Source of the DNA: Linepithema humile
Taxonomy: Eukaryota; Arthropoda; Insecta; Hymenoptera; Formicidae
Assembly: GCF_040581485.1 (NCBI RefSeq)
Contig: NC_090134.1
Location: 22,281,698 to 22,345,697, forward strand
Direction: 5' to 3'
Length of the DNA stretch: 64,000 nucleotides
Position 1 is the first letter of the stretch. Each line of letters opens with the position of its first letter. Under the pieces are notes generated by a model. That model saw only the letters and a list, made by a program, of their open reading frames with translations, was not told where the DNA came from and did no database searches. Shown piece by piece: positions 47,481 to 60,000 of the stretch. The position numbers and the translations under genes were made by a program.

Positions 47481-47703
47481 TCGATGAGGTATGTCTCATT
47501 CTCGATGCCAACTACCGCAGTGGCCGACGTACCGCTCGACAGCTCCTCGCGATCGTTAGTCCACGAACGAGTGCTCGCGAGATCGCTACCGTCGCGTCTC
47601 GCGTTTTCTCGAAAGGTTCGCGCGCATCCTTCCTACCGGAATAATCTCCCGTTTCTGGTTTTGCACAAAAAGAAAAAAAAAAGGAGAAGAAATAATAAAG
47701 CGA
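47481..47703 (+). promoter_or_regulatory. Ae2: GC-rich block; second candidate 5' exon of Ae2
   Basis: A CpG-rich island ends in AAAGCGA|GTGAGT, a consensus donor, 150 bases before the acceptor of the exon that holds the ATG at 47998. It could be a proximal noncoding first exon for that isoform. Open frames on both strands look like GC artefacts. Confidence 0.35.
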
Positions 47704-47854
47704 GTGAGTTTTCTTCATTTTTGTCGACACGTGTGTCAAGTAACGAGATGTATTGAAACGAGATATTAATGTTGTTAGGGAAATTTCGATCTTAATGTCT
47801 GCTTTTATTCAAAAATTATTCTCTCGTGTCTAATCGTGATTGTGCTGATTTCAG

Positions 47855-48060
47855 CAACCAGCAGAACGGAGCTGCCATCACAGCGACTACTCCACATGTG
47901 GACATCGCCGTCCCGACTCAGGATCGGCCGGGCACCCAGGAAAAAGACACAGCCTTAAGCTGATAGCTGTACCGTCAGTTGCCACGGCCGGTAAAAAATG
48001 GAAAATATCGATGGATCTAGGAGGAAGCTCTCCTTCCTCGGCTTCGGCAAACGTATGTCG
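47855..48060 (+). CDS. Ae2: Ae2 alternative first coding exon A
   Basis: The exon runs from a CTGATTTCAG acceptor to a TCG|GTGAGT donor. ATG at 47998 opens 21 codons: MENIDGSRRKLSFLGFGKRMS. The exon ends in phase 0 and joins VDGHGAEMGPELDEEMEK at 55558. The first 143 bases are 5'UTR. Having an upstream acceptor means it is not itself the transcription start, which supports a noncoding exon upstream. Intron length to the common body is 7.5 kb. Confidence 0.7.
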
Positions 48061-51000
48061 GTGAGTTATCAATGAATATTGAGTATTATTGCGAAAAATC
48101 GTAAAAAGTGATGTAGAAAGTTGATTGCATCAACTCCAGTCCAACTGGATTGTAATCTTTATTCAGCCACAGCGTGGCTTAATTTTGAAGCAAAAACGCG
48201 GCACATTTATTCGGTTAACATTATTATTTTATTAACAAGACTCACTTCAACTGAGACGCTGTAAATACAATAATTTCTTTCTCCAATCAAAGCCAATTAA
48301 CTAACATACACTTGAGAGAAATCAAATAAAAAAGATCCAAACGATCGCTATCAATGATGCGACGATAACGATACGGCGATGCGACGATAAACGATATTCC
48401 ATATCGGAATTGGTATGCGCTTTAACTACTACACAAATGCATATCGCATTACTTCAATGACATAATATCTTATACGCCTGTATCACTACTAAGTTATCGT
48501 GTGGTCTTCGTATCGCGGATTCTTACTTCTAAGAATTCCTCACATCGATTATCGACGAGTTATGACGTTGTAGATTCTATGACTTATGCGTCAAGTGTTC
48601 GTCGAAATTATTCGCTTTATCGCGCGAAAAACGAACCACGCGTTCTCGCTTTCAGTTTTTCCGGCCGATTTAGCCGAGAGAAGCGAATTAATAAACGGCT
48701 GTAACGCGAAACCGTATAGTAATTTCAGCCGCGATCATTCGCCCGGCATTCCGTGCCTTGAACTAATACATTGACTTTTATTTCCGGCACAGTCATCGCG
48801 AACTCGACAGATCGCGAAGTTTAGCATTTCTGGTACATAGCGTACAGCAGGATTTCAAAAATCGAATTTGTCTATAACGTAAGTCGGTTCAGCCTTCCCA
48901 ATCAGCAATAAATGTTCCAATTTCGAGACAATTTTAGGTTTTACTTAAAGCCTGAAGAGAGATAACACTAATATGTGTTCCAGCGACGCGCATCGTTACC
49001 TTCTTCCATCTCATCTGAACTTGTTGAGAAGGAGAAAAGGTAGAAAAGCACGAGCGCAAAATACAATATTCATTTATTTGGTCGATTAAATAAATGAGTT
49101 TGATCGCGTTTTCCACTTATCGCTATCGAATATAAGTAGATGTAATGAGGTTTGTGAATGAGTCACAATGACCCATGTCACACATTCCCGTGCATGCAAG
49201 ACGAGTCTCGCATTCGTCGTATGTATACGGGGGTTCGGAACGGCGCGGAGACGCCCGCGCTCCGCAAAGTGGCGTGCGGATTATCGCTTCCATCGCGGTT
49301 GTCTCCCAACTCTGACATGGATTCGTAAAAGCGGGACGACCTCGAGCGGGACTGATTGACCTGATTGTTGACGGTCGCAGGTCAATAACCATTTGACATC
49401 GTGTGTGTCGTGTGTATGTGCGCGCGCGCGCGCGATCACACGATACGGCAGAAACGCGAGAAACGCGTTTCGTCGGCACATGACTTCGATCGTAGTCGAA
49501 AGTTGCCGGGGAACGCTCTGTAATCACGCATTTCCACACGCTATATTTGCACCACAGTTCCTTACGATATGTAGAGAGCATGAATTCGAGTATTCGCCAG
49601 CGTAGGCTTGCTATTCACGATGCAGGATCGTGATCATGCATCGTGCATAACGGTTGCGTAAGCTCGGAGAATCGAATCCAGATGCGCTTATCCTTAGGAA
49701 TGCGAATCATTATCGATGAACGATGGCGCACGATTGCATCGTCGGTGTGACCGAAAACTTCCGGGATGACTCGATTGAAAAAAAAAAACACCTCAAGTTT
49801 ATAATGAGATTTTATTGCTCTTAATTTTTTACATAATCCTCCACAACGCACTCGATAAGACAAGAGTCAAGTGCCTGGAGTGCGGTAATCGATCGGAACC
49901 AAATCTGGTCAATAACCGATGACTTTTTATTTTACAAAATTTACGTTTAAGAGAAAAGCAATTGTCGGGGATATTCGAAGAGGCGTGTAACCGATCAATT
50001 AAATAAGATATCGAATCAAGATTTTCATAATACTCTTCAGACATTTCACCGTCGTTTTACCGAATGTCGAGATCATGTAGAAAATTGAAAGCAATCACAT
50101 TTTATTATAAACATTTAGTGTTTTCATATTAACGCAATCCCGAAATTTCTTACACATTGTGCGTATTTTGCATTAAGATCACACTTACTCTTAATTTCAC
50201 GAATTACATGTTTTTGGGTGGAATCTTTGTTCGTGCAATATTAGAAATTTCAACGCAATTCGTTGTTTAGCAACTTCGCAAAAGGCGTTGTTTCGCAATT
50301 TTTAGCGCATTAATTTCTCAGTTCACAAAAAGTCGCAATTAGTTTCGTCCCACTGACCTGGATTAAAACCAAGTGTCGCCGATTCTTTTGCTACAGGTTG
50401 CCGGAAGTTGCTTAATGGACAGGTGCAAATTGGGTCGAAAGGTCCGAAAGTTCGATGACACCTTTTCTTAACTTTTTCAAAAGCGCAAATTTATTTATTC
50501 AGAAATGAATGAGGAGTTAATGCTACAAATACTAGATAAGTGCTTTTCTGTTATATGTTCATTGCGCATTGTGTGAATTTGAAGTGTTAACAAACTCGCC
50601 CACATGTCATCGCAGGGTGATGGCTTACGCAAGGTTGTAAGCCGCAAATTCGATTATCAAGAGCGGTGTCAATCGTATCCGCGCTATCATCGTAACTCGA
50701 TCCGCGGCGTTGTCAGTAGAGGTAGACCATTTATGTCGGAGCATGTTGCGCATTGATCCGCGTGAGAGAGATTCCTTCTATGTTCGCGACAATTTCAAAG
50801 GTAGGAAGACCTATTTTAAACTACAATAATGGTACATCGCAAAACGTAAAACGCTCTCGTTTATTTTTTCCGCTCGACGAGAAAGATTATTCTTTTTATT
50901 ACGCAATAATTGTACCAAGTCTCATTTACCGATGCATATTACAAATTGAACGATTAAAATTGAAATACCGAAGTTTGGAAATTTGTCAGAAATACTTTAC

Positions 51001-54000
51001 ATATTTCTTTTCGACTAACAAATATTTTAAGAAAGAAAGACGTCCACGCATAATTTCATTAAGATCTATGCTTTATTTCCACTTCCTTTTCATATTCTCT
51101 TGTGGTTCATCGTTCTTCTTGCACAGGTTTCCTCAGTCAAGTTCAAGGTTCGTATGTCCATTTAACTCGTTTGTAGCTTACACAGGCTTGGCCGCGTCGA
51201 CCTCGTACGCTTAACACGTTTCGTAAAGACGAGCGAGAATCTGAAAATAGCATACAGCTAGATCACTGAAAAGCAAATGAGTTTTTTCGATACAAATTTA
51301 TTTAAAAAATTCTACAACAACATAATCAATAAATTCTTTACACAATACGTTGTATGTGTGTATCAATTTCCAAAACTTTTTTTTCGGAACTAGATTTTGC
51401 TTTACTAAAATTTTTCTGTTGACGCAAACATTTAGATATTATTGCGAATCGTGAGCTGACTTGATCTAATAAATTTCCACCAGCATAAACGCCGTAAAAC
51501 GCGTCGTTTAACACTGACAGAAAGTAAAAATATCGAACGTTATTTCTCCCGTTTTTTCTCAAACCCAGGAGATTCAATCGCACGTGTCTATCGATTAATT
51601 GCCTTGTTAATTGCCTTGCTAATTGCGGAAACGATCAAATTACCAGCAGGAAGCGAAGCCCGTCGTTTATCACTAGCCGACAGATACTAAACACTGCATC
51701 GATTCCCCCGTCGGTATTCGGGAGGAAAGGTCAGCACCGGCGCGGTCGGGAAATAAACTAGGGAGGCTACGGTTCAGGTTCAAGGTCGAGCGGAGCAGGA
51801 AGCAAGATGTGCAGCGCTGGGCCGAGGAGAGGGGAAACCGGCGAAATGCGCCGAGTCGATGATGGAAAAGCTCGTTCATCTCCTTCCCTCCCGCGCAATT
51901 GTAGCTGCAGTATGGATCGTTGGCAGCGGAACGTTGGCGATAGTCCATCCCGTCGAGATGGAGCTGCTGGAAGTCAGTGATGGATAACGGATTATCGGTC
52001 ACCTCCCCTAAAGCTTTCGATACCCGAATATTCAACGCTACTTCTCAATGTCGATTCTCTCGAGTCTCTTTAAACGCGTGAAACTTTCTATTTAAAATTT
52101 CTCCGATTCATTCTGAACTTTTCTTTTTTCTCTTTTTTTTTTGTCCCGCAATTGTCGTTATTTGAGAAATGCAAAGGATTGATGCAGTATCCGATGGGAA
52201 AAGCCGAACTCGATTATAGTTATCATACTTTTCCCCTTCTTTCTTGCGCGCTGTTCTTCCGGTAGTGATCGATAATACCTCTATGACCTAGGCCTAGCCG
52301 GGGTTCTTGTCTCCTTTCCCCTTCCTATCCCTACTCTGTCACCAGCCGCCTACTATTCAGAACTACCAGCTGAGCTTTCCCACCTGTGGTTGCGGAGAGA
52401 TTCCCCTCTTGCCGTGAGTTTTCTCCTTCTTCCGCTCTCGAGTTGCCGTTTCACTCGGGCCTTTCTATCCCGGATTTCACGGCCGATTGACACTTGTTGC
52501 GCCCGTCAGCCTCCGCCAATCACTTGTGCAATGCCTACCTGCGGCAAACTTGATTTCAAATGTCAAGGGGCCGGCTGTCATATCTTTCACGTTTTTTTTT
52601 TTTTTGCGTAAGATTAAGTTGTAGCGAAATGTAGCTCTTTGTTATATAAGATGCCTTTTAATTTGTGTCATTTACTCAACTCGGCTTTGATTTACTTTGG
52701 TTTCGACAGTGAATTGTGATAAATTCAGAGATAAATGGTAGGGAAAAATAAACCTTAATTACGAAATATACAAAGTTTTTATTTTTGACACAAATCATAA
52801 ACAATTATGTCCAGTGCAAATCTCCACTTGATATAATAAATAATCAATGAAACATTCGCATACAATCATTATGTAAATAGCGAAATGACTGACACATCAC
52901 AAGTCTGATTAAAATCAGGAAAGAATTGTAAAAGATTCGACGAAATAGTTTCGATAAGCACAGACGCATCTGTCCCTTTTATTCCTTTTTTTTTTCACTC
53001 ACTTTATTTACTCATATATACTTTAAATCAGCACTCTTCTCTTCTCTATCCTTCAAACTGTTAATTCACTTTACGAGTTACGTTGAACGCAACGCGAGAA
53101 AATTGGTTTCTTATTTTTTTGTTCTCTCTTCCATCAACCACTTATGGACAGCAGCATCATGCTTTCAAGATGCTATTAAAGTCCCACTCTCGTTTTTTAT
53201 TAACACGATATCTATCAAACTTTTCTCCTTTTCCAATGTGCACACAACGTCGTTCCCCGATGGTTCGATTACTCAACTCAATTTAACTTTAACGATTGGA
53301 CTGGAATCAGAATGCTCAACATTATACGGCCATTGACCAAGAAATTGGCTCGCACAAAAGGAAATTGAAAATGTTGAAGGGTTTATGAATCAAGTGGGAG
53401 GAAAAAGAATGAGAAAAACGAAGGGGGGTTGATTGAGCGTATATGGGGTTGTTATCGATCCGCGTGTGCCACCACTTCCTCTGGGGCTGTCGCGCGCGTT
53501 CCCCACCCGTGCATTTCCTCCCTCTCTCCCTCTTCTCTCCTCCCGGTTCGGCACCACCCTCCGCCGCACTCAGTTTGGATTCCTCCAGCTCTGCGAGCGC
53601 TGACCGGCCGGGTTGCCGCTCGGCCCGGGATGCCATGCCCGAAGCCGCCGCCGGTTCCTCCGGGAAGTCGTTTCTGCAGCGGGCACGGGGCAAAGTTCTC
53701 CGTTGGCTACGACGCTCCCTGCGGACGACGTCTCAGGTGAAAGAAATATCCCCCGGGTCTCTCAAAATCTCGTCTACCCTAATCCCGCTGGCATTTGCAA
53801 CTTTCTCATTCGTGAGAGAGCCAAAGTCTCTCCGTATTCATCCTGTAGCTGTTCTCCGAAATATCCTTTTGTGCTTGGAGCACTGTTCAGTGGAGTAGCA
53901 ACTTAAAATCTGTGATGCTCATCATGCGAAGTGTAAAAGGTCAATTGAGGCAGCGGCTCGTAGACTTTAGACTTTGTGCGGCTTGACATATGTACGAACT

Positions 54001-57000
54001 CTTGTTTTTCCTTGTTACCTTTTCCTTGTTACTCGCCTTGAAAATCTGGAATTAATCAAATCTTTAAAGTAACTTATCAAAATGTAGAATGTTTCAAAAT
54101 CCGTTTCTTCAAAAAATGACAATCAAGAAAGTATTAGAGATATTTCTATAATATATTTTTATGAGCAAGACCTATCGAAACAATGTATAATATAATTTAT
54201 TTATCAAAAATACACTGTTACACAAGGAATATAATTTCATTATTTTACTTTTTCCGCAACGAAGCGGGTTTTTACGAAGATATTCTTATATGATTATTTG
54301 TGTTATCAAGGTATTATTATCCATTTTTGCTTATTGCAAAAAAATTCTATTGAAAAAAAGTCATAAAAACCTCACGTGATCTTCTCACAAGATTAGAACG
54401 TTGTACCGCGTGAAACGACTATTTTCACAAGTTTCACCACGTTCTTGGAGGGTGACAATTCGCAAGAGAGAACTTGGCAGAATTACCGTTTGTCTTGATA
54501 GTCGTGCCAGATGACGTACCGGTGAGTCCGATGCTGCCCCGAGATTTGTTAGTGTAACGTAACGATAGACAAGTTTTGTAGACGTATTCTTTTCGCAACG
54601 ATAGACAAGTTTTTTTAGACGTATCTTTCTCTTTTTCGTAATACTATAGAATGACATTAGCGCATTATTTTTGTCGCGATACAAAATTCAAAGTCACGTC
54701 GAGAGTGTTAACTTGATTCCGCGCGAGAGAAAAAAAGTTCCATGACACCGGTTTTATTGGAAAAACGGGAGTATTTCTGTGAAGCACAAATCTGTCGCGA
54801 TAAAAGCTAAATTTTGATAAACGTGTTACCAAGATCGATTCTCAATGGCTCTTTGACTGTGAACAAGCATTGTGTGCTTGACCTGAGCTGATATTTTACT
54901 AACAATAAGCGTTTGACAAAGTTCAAACGGTGTTGAAGATCCAATTGTTGATTCTGCGAAAAAAAGTTTGATTGAGATTTAACTCAATCACACTAGACAC
55001 ACACAAGCGCGCGCTACACGCGCGCTATTTATTCTCTCTCTTTTGAATACAAAGAAGTATATATTATAATATATTATAATTCTATCCAAGAAAATAAATT
55101 AAACTTATTTTTTATTTTTTACGTCTAATACTAACACGTTCCGTGCTGCGCTTGTTTTGTGCTGCATAAATAATTACATGACTCACTGATGAGGACCGAA
55201 TTTGCGTTTATAATTTATGTATGCAATAAAATAAAAATTATAAAAATATTATTAAAAAGAAACGTACAAAATGCGCTAAAAAACAGAATTAATAAGTATT
55301 TTTATTGAAATAATTTATGAAATTAATGCAACATTGCAATATATATTGTATTATGTTAAAGCATGATAAATAATTTTGATCTAATTTTTCTCTTAAAGTG
55401 AAAAGCGCTTAATTGTTACTTAATTAAGCGCTTAAAGTTCATCGTGAGTTATCGGTGATGCACGTGGCACGGAATATGTTAAAAATATTCTTATGACACT
55501 GAATGATATACAGCATCATAAGTGCATCAACAATTATATCTGTATCTGTAATCTCAGGTCGACGGGCATGGCGCGGAAATGGGACCGGAGCTCGACGAAG
55601 AGATGGAGAAGGTCTTTGCGATGGACACCGGAGAAAAATTCGACGTAGCCCGACTCGGTTCGCCCTCGGAATCGGCTGGATCCGATCGAGATCGCGATCG
55701 TGGATCATTATCGCGATATGGCGACCGCGACTTCAATCGTAAGCATTATTTTTTTTACTTTTTCAAATCGGAAAAAACGAAAAAAGTTGCATTATTTGGA
55801 AATTTTTGTACTACTTGAACTTTATGTGCATCATCAAAAGATTTTAGGCGCTTTAATCTCTTCTATATAAAATTTCATCAAAATTAATGCAAAATTAATT
55901 ATGTCAATTGAATATACTTGCGAACAATTGTTCTAACATGGTGCATTTTTTAGTAATTTGCCGTCTGCGCTTAAGAACTCTTTTTCAATAAGATTTTTTG
56001 TTATATTTCATATCTTTGTGTATTCTCTGTTTGCGTTGCTCTTTTTTATACGACAGAGTTTGCTATTAAACAAGAAACATAGATAAGTAACTAAATGATC
56101 TGTAGAACACCGAAAAAGGAGTTACCCTCATCCGCACATGCCCCTGAAGAGCCTGCATTCCAGATCTATGCGGCGACACCTTTCACCGTAAGTAATATTC
56201 ATTAAAAGGAAGACACACACACACACACACACGCATGAAGCGAAGTCTATTTTGATGCGATATTTCGCTGATTGGATTTCGTCAACGAAAAAGCGACTTT
56301 ATCTCTAATGTATTTTGATTAATTTATGTTAGTATTCTTAATAATTCTTGAAATTTGTGCAGCGTTTAACTTAATTAAATATAATTAAATGTAAATTAAA
56401 ATAGATAGATGTAAAAAAAAAGATGTTGCTCTGAGAAATAACTTGACCTGATTTTTGAAGCTTTCGCGTGTGGCCATTTTTCCTCTGACAACTGAATTTA
56501 GAAAATCTTATATTTTTCCAACGTCCTTAGTGAAGGATCGGCGGCGGAAGTGTCCGCTGAGGAAGATCACGACAGCGTCCAAACGAGGAGTAAAGAAGTT
56601 CATGAGATTGACGGATTAAACAACAGCCAGCAGCCAATCGTCGCAACTGAAACCCAAGCCGAAGTCGACGAGGAAACGGCGGAGGAAACCGAAAATGTGG
56701 GTAGCAGCGAGAGCGAGGCGCCAATCTCGGAGAGGGCGGCTTCCGGTTTCAGCGAAAGCCCGAACGTCGGCAGTCCAAGAGTGCAATTTGAGAAAATCAA
56801 GGAGGAAGATGCACCGAACGTGCAAGCACCGGAAGCGCCAATGGGTGCCGACGCTCCGAGCCACGAGGAAGACCGCAAGTGTCGACGACATCAGAAGCAC
56901 GAACACAAGTAAGTCGACTCGATATTATACGGCTTACAAAACACAAGAGAAAAAAAAAAAGATCACAATCCATACTTGACACCTTGAGTTCAGATCTTAA

Positions 57001-60000
57001 TAGTAATTTTTATTTCGTGCGATAGTAATAAAGCGGAGAGAATAACATCTCAACTGTGAGACGGAAATACGGGTCAGAATAACTCGCCGGTTTGAATATC
57101 GCGTCTGCGGATATATCACGTGCATGAAAACCAGATCATCCTCGATATTGAGGCGAAAGTTTAAAACGACCGACGGTCGCATTTCATGTCACGATTTTAC
57201 GGATTCATACCTTGCGCTGCATCAATGTAATTATGTACACGAAACGGTCGACCTTTATTCCGTACCATCCCGGGCGGCGAGCTAGATTCACAGCGCGACA
57301 ATTCCGGTACGGAGCGGTACCAAGCCGAGTTGATCAAAGATTTGCGAGGTGTGTTAAAAAATGTATACGTACATCAACGACTTGATTTAGATTGGACTCT
57401 TCCTCACAAATAAAAACTCTACGCGAGATAGAAAATGAACTGTTTCCACGAAATAAATAAAACAGTATAGCTACGAGAAAAAGATAAGGATAATCAAAGC
57501 TCGAACGTGTACGTAGCTGCGTAAATGAATCGCTATTATGTCAACGGTAAATCTATACGCCAATTTATGTTGTAAGCTCTGATTGACTCTTTTCTTCCCA
57601 TTTCTCGTTTTATTTCTTCTCTAAATATAAGTATGCTTCGCTCTTAAACGCGTGACCTAATTAAATAATATTCTTTTCAGACGTTACCACTACAAATCTC
57701 GTAAGTACTCTCTGCAGGAGGACCCACAATGGCGAAAACGGTCGGGAGCCGGTCTCCCGGACAGCTCGAGCCTGCTAACCCGACGCGTCAGCGTTCAACC
57801 GGAAGAAGCGAGCACTCTACAGGAACTTGACATTGACGATTTGGAATCACATCGTAGCGATGATCCGCGCGGCATGCGTCGGCATAAAAGCGCCTTTTCG
57901 ACGGTGCAGATCGGACGGCGGAGGGAAGGTGGCATACCGCACGATACCTTCAAGAAGATGTACGATCACTCGCCGCATGAAGTGTTCGTCCAGTTGGACG
58001 AGCTGCACGGCTTGGGTGAAGAGCGCGAGTGGCGAGAGACTGCCAGATGGATTAAATATGAGGAGGATGTCGAGGAGGGTGCTGACAGGTGGGGCAGGCC
58101 TCACGTGGCCTCCCTTAGTTTCCACTCGCTGCTGAACCTACGTCGTTGCCTGGAAACCGGCGTGGTCCTTCTCGACTTGGAGGAAAAGGATTTGCCTGGT
58201 TTAGCCTACAGGGTGGTCGAGCAGATGGTTGTTGAGGAGCTGATTCTATCCGAGGACAAACCGGTTGTGATGAGAGCGCTGTTGCTCAGGCACAGGCACG
58301 TGCACGAACACGAACGTGGCTTCCGATTCGGCGGCAAAAGGAGCTACTCCAGCTACACCAGTCTTCAGGTAATTCGCCTAGTAGTGACAACGCTCGCTAT
58401 GTGTCCGTCGTGCGCGCGGAAGCGGCCGACTTTTAACTGCCAGACTCGCACACGATCATTGCTTGTGTTAGGAAATAAATAAGTGTCGACGAATGGTGGA
58501 GAGATAATCGATATTACTCAACAGGTTATTGTTTGCAAGCTTCAGGGTTGCTATATATAAATTCGATTTGACGAGTCCCACCTCTCAGTCTTTGCTATTT
58601 CATATACATAACCCTGGCTTCGTACATTTCAAATTTTATATATGTATACATGTATAATATATACTCTGTATATTATTATTATGTATTGTTTTCGATAATA
58701 TGTCGAAAACGAGAAATAATCGCGACAAAACTCTCACTGGATGCTGATGTATTACCGCCATATTTGCGTTGAGATTTAGAAGAATGAGTTTCTTTATACG
58801 AATTCCGCGGTCTACGGGAAGATCACCTGCGAGAGCGACGTGTCGCGAACAGTAGTGAGTAGCCGTAGCGGATGATAGCGGGAAATAGATGACTGACAGT
58901 GTGCTAATGTTATTTCCACAGTCCATCTGGCTGGAGGAAGAAGATGCTGCGCGGGAAGCCGCTGAGAACCATGTAACCCAACATGTAAATCTCTCGTTTC
59001 CCGAATCAAACGCAGTTTTTTTTCATTCTTACTGCTGATTCTTCACTCTGTTTACTCGCACTTTTCACACGAGTTTTTTTTTCTTTTTTCTACTTTTGAC
59101 CGTAAACTCGGCATGATTTTAAGGGGCATTGGGCGTATACGTCCAGCGATTTTATGAAATCTTGTCTTGAAAAAAATTAATTACTGGATTAATACACGGG
59201 GAAATAATTTCTTGGGTGAAGTCTCTCAATATTTTTAATTTTATACATGTTTTCTATGTGTGCTTTGTACGCTTAATACCAACAATATATTAGTACAGAG
59301 TTTACACTTATCACATTAGACCATCATTATCAGTTCTATAATTAAATATGGCACACAACATTGATCAAGATAGTTTCTCATAAAGTTATAGTTCAGTGTA
59401 AGATCCATTTTAGCTGTAGTCCTTCATTTTTTTAGTCTTAGCGTGGTGAAACTGGTGAAAAGCTTATTTAAAGGAAACCGAATTTTTGCACCGAATCCTT
59501 CAATTTGGACTGAACAAGTGTCACAATTCGCAAATCTGAATAAGCTTGCAACAACAAGATCGAAACGCCTACAGCTTGCAATTTTTTCATTGTGTTTCGT
59601 CTCCACCTTGTTAGTACGACTGGCTTTAAAGTCTGAATTAAACTGACTCTAGAAATTCGTGTAGTGTCGCTCGTTAATTGTTAGCGAACACTACGAACGC
59701 TTGCAGTCATGTATTGCTCTTTTATTCATTAGATTTGACTTTCATAATTTACTATTTTCTTTTGCCCAAGTTTATGTATTGAAGCAAATCATGATATGAC
59801 GCGTCCGTTGCATCAAACTATTTCACGCACTGCGATATCTCAAAGATCGACTTCTCGAATTGTTACCTCATATTTTTGTGTATTATATTATGTAGTATAT
59901 GCGTATCTAAATATACTGTAACGATAATGAATTTGGCATAGCGGTTTTCCACTTTTTGGTTCTAAATTGATATTTCTAATCTATTTTGATTGGTATTTCT

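Noticed and set aside
50753..51214. 153-codon plus-strand ORF in the Ae2 intron
   Set aside because: AT-rich composition, no recognisable motif, and no splice sites in phase with Ae2. Length alone is not enough in 64 kb.
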